Source: a virus. Taken from it: a stretch of 51,064 nucleotides of DNA. Below the pieces are notes generated by a model. It was not told the DNA's origin, did not search any database, and saw only the letters and a program-made list of their open reading frames with translations. The DNA lies in the IMG/VR virus record IMGVR_UViG_3300050821_002736, positions 1 through 51,064 of that record; one strand, given 5' to 3'. How positions within the stretch are numbered: the first letter of the stretch is position 1; each line of letters opens with the position of its first letter. Positions 49,880 to 51,064 of this stretch are shown one piece after another. The translations under genes were made by a program, and so were the position numbers.

Positions 49880-50251
49880 TTAATAATTAGTACAAAATAA
49901 AGATAAATTATTAATAATTTCTAATGATGGTCTAGAAATTTCACAAGATTCCCATGAATCAAATATCATAATAATATTTCCTTCATATGTTTCTAGATAT
50001 ACGGGCCATTCATATCCTTCATGATGACGATGCCAAGGATGGGGCCAATATCTTCCATCAGAATGATCATATCCTCCTCTAGGAAAAGGTTCATGTCTAT
50101 GTTCTTCAGGATGATGCTGAGGAATAGGGAAATGTTTTCCATGGGTAGATGGATTATGTTGATGTCCTTCTGATGAGGGGATTCCATGCCCAAAAGCCAT
50201 TAATGGTATTAGTAATAATCCTGTCGTAATATATTTAATATAGTTTTTCAT
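49880..50251 (-). CDS. Histidine-rich secreted protein
   Basis: 123 residues. Signal peptide (MKNYIKYITTGLLLIPLMAF ending AFG-HG), then a stretch dense in His, Pro and Glu (QHHPEEHRHEPFPRGGYDHS; PHPWHRHHEGYEW). Strong metal-binding potential (zinc, copper or nickel) in the periplasm. The last 40 residues form a distinct, non-His domain with two cysteines (WESCEI, LFCTNY). No phage family recognised. Confidence 0.7.
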   Translation of the reverse strand: MKNYIKYITTGLLLIPLMAFGHGIPSSEGHQHNPSTHGKHFPIPQHHPEEHRHEPFPRGGYDHSDGRYWPHPWHRHHEGYEWPVYLETYEGNIIMIFDSWESCEISRPSLEIINNLSLFCTNY

Positions 50252-50481
50252 ATTTTCCTCTTAGTTACGTAAAGTTTATATCCATTTGGTTTAAATCTAG
50301 TTCTATCTTGAGATATATATCTTTCATTTAGTAAATGTTCCAATTCTAATAGTAATTCTATTCTTTTTTCATCGTGTTCAGTAATATATTCAGTATTTAG
50401 TTGTCTTCTTAATCTTAATCTATTAAGTTCTTTAAATTGTTGGGCAATAAAATCTTGTCTATTTATATTATTAGTTAACAT
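50248..50481 (-). CDS. Hypothetical basic helical protein
   Basis: 77 residues from the ATG at 50481 (ggagag upstream). Arg/Leu-rich helix (LNRLRLRRQLNTEYI) and acidic/Leu helix (LLLELEHLLNERYIS). Possibly nucleic-acid binding. Stop overlaps the His-rich gene start. Confidence 0.6.
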   Translation of the reverse strand: MLTNNINRQDFIAQQFKELNRLRLRRQLNTEYITEHDEKRIELLLELEHLLNERYISQDRTRFKPNGYKLYVTKRKI

Positions 50482-50719
50482 GATGAGCTCTCCTTTTATA
50501 TAGTTCACAGGCACATATATCTAATAATCTTAGCCAAGTTGTATGATTATCAGTATTTCTTTTAGAACTATTAAGAAATCCTCCAGAACTAAATATAAGG
50601 GTCATACATTTATTTAAGTTGATATGAACAACATCTGTAGTCTGTTGACTTAAAACCTCTCTATATTGATCTAAAGAGTTTACAGCTACATTTCTTGGAT
50701 CTTCTTTACAATTATTCAT
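50471..50719 (-). CDS. Hypothetical protein
   Basis: 82 residues, Cys-containing (MNNCKEDPRNVAVNSLDQYR; LDICACELYKRRAHHVN). Overlaps the next gene by 11 nt. No domain recognised. Confidence 0.6.
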   Translation of the reverse strand: MNNCKEDPRNVAVNSLDQYREVLSQQTTDVVHINLNKCMTLIFSSGGFLNSSKRNTDNHTTWLRLLDICACELYKRRAHHVN

Positions 50720-50776
50720 AAATAATACCTCTTATATTGTTATTCAATAGTACCAATATTAAGTTCATCTGGGAGC

Positions 50777-50893
50777 TCATTCTAGTGTTCCTAAGTCGAG
50801 CTCTGACCATTCATCATCTTGTGTCATTACCACAGGTTTTGCTAGTGTTTGAACTTCTAGTAATGGATGACGGTTCATTTTGTAAATTTTCAT
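50777..50893 (-). CDS. Small acidic-tailed protein
   Basis: 38 residues: MKIYKMNRHPLLEVQTLAKP followed by VVMTQDDEWSELDLGTLE. RBS agaggtttat. Basic start and acidic end. Function unknown; too short for family assignment. Confidence 0.5.
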   Translation of the reverse strand: MKIYKMNRHPLLEVQTLAKPVVMTQDDEWSELDLGTLE

Positions 50894-51064
50894 ATAAACC
50901 TCTTCTATTTACTTAATTTCTTCTCTTAATATAAGTATAACATCTCCATTAATTAATACAATATATTACTAAAAACTAAATATTGAACTATTTTAAATAT
51001 CTTTAATTAAATAATTATCATAATAAACTATACTCTATATTCTTTTATTATAAATTAATCATGA
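50894..51064. other. AT-rich intergenic region at the right edge
   Basis: No gene is seen in these 171 bases; the sequence is almost all A/T with poly-T and poly-A runs. On a circular molecule it would be the gap between the gene at 1-208 and the leftward gene at 50893. Confidence 0.4.

Noticed and set aside
1-51064. Integrase, repressor, CRISPR array, insertion sequence or tRNA genes
   Set aside because: None was seen on either strand: no tyrosine or serine recombinase motif, no regular short repeats with unique spacers, no transposase and no cloverleaf.
1-51064. Phage single-subunit RNA polymerase expected with T7-like replication genes
   Set aside because: No ~800-residue polymerase frame exists; all long frames are otherwise accounted for.

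Overview
The window reads as an essentially complete genome of an AT-rich, tailed (podovirus-like) bacteriophage of about 51 kb. Gene density is very high, genes overlap as ATGA/TAATG, and promoters are of the sigma-70 type. The virion module looks like P22: a ~735-residue portal with a helical C-terminal tail, gp4-like and gp10-like tail-tube proteins, and large Gln/Ala-rich ejection-type proteins. The replication module looks like T7: primase-helicase, family A polymerase, SSB, 5'-3' exonuclease and endonuclease I. No integrase, lysogeny repressor, tRNA or phage RNA polymerase was seen, so a virulent phage using host RNA polymerase is likely. A lipoprotein, signal peptides and a GTA-type holin suggest a Gram-negative host. 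Ankyrin repeats and an SbmA/BacA-like membrane protein hint, as inference only, at a eukaryote-associated host.

Layout. (1) 1-508, leftward: two small genes, the first open at the window edge; this operon probably continues from the right end if the molecule is circular or circularly permuted. (2) 509-1460, noncoding, with a leftward promoter, a rightward promoter and an operator-like motif. (3) 1461-27745, rightward late operon: terminase small and large subunits, portal, GroES-like co-chaperonin, scaffold, decoration protein, major capsid, a run of paralogous fibre cassettes, a glycine-rich adhesin-like protein, holin, small membrane proteins behind a consensus promoter that would start at the ATG (leaderless), tail-tube proteins, ejection proteins and tail fibre. 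(4) 27746-28344, noncoding with a near-consensus promoter and a dense series of hairpins: a candidate large structured RNA. It is followed by a zinc-ribbon gene, two paralogous microproteins and a terminator. (5) 47441 down to 28895, leftward early/middle operon: replication, nucleotide metabolism, a sigma-like factor, a duplicated ankyrin locus, a membrane transporter-like protein, a secreted M48 protease, a muramidase, a ClpX-like unfoldase and two HslV-like proteasome subunits. (6) 47725-49493, rightward: amidase and small genes. (7) 50893 down to 49496, leftward small genes, including a histidine-rich secreted protein.

The most interesting features are the phage-encoded proteolysis set (a zinc-finger ClpX that keeps its IGF loop, plus two divergent HslV-like proteins that both keep the Thr-Asp-Lys catalytic pattern), the promoter-driven structured RNA at about 27855-28250, and the duplicated and partly decayed ankyrin locus at 30240-32908.
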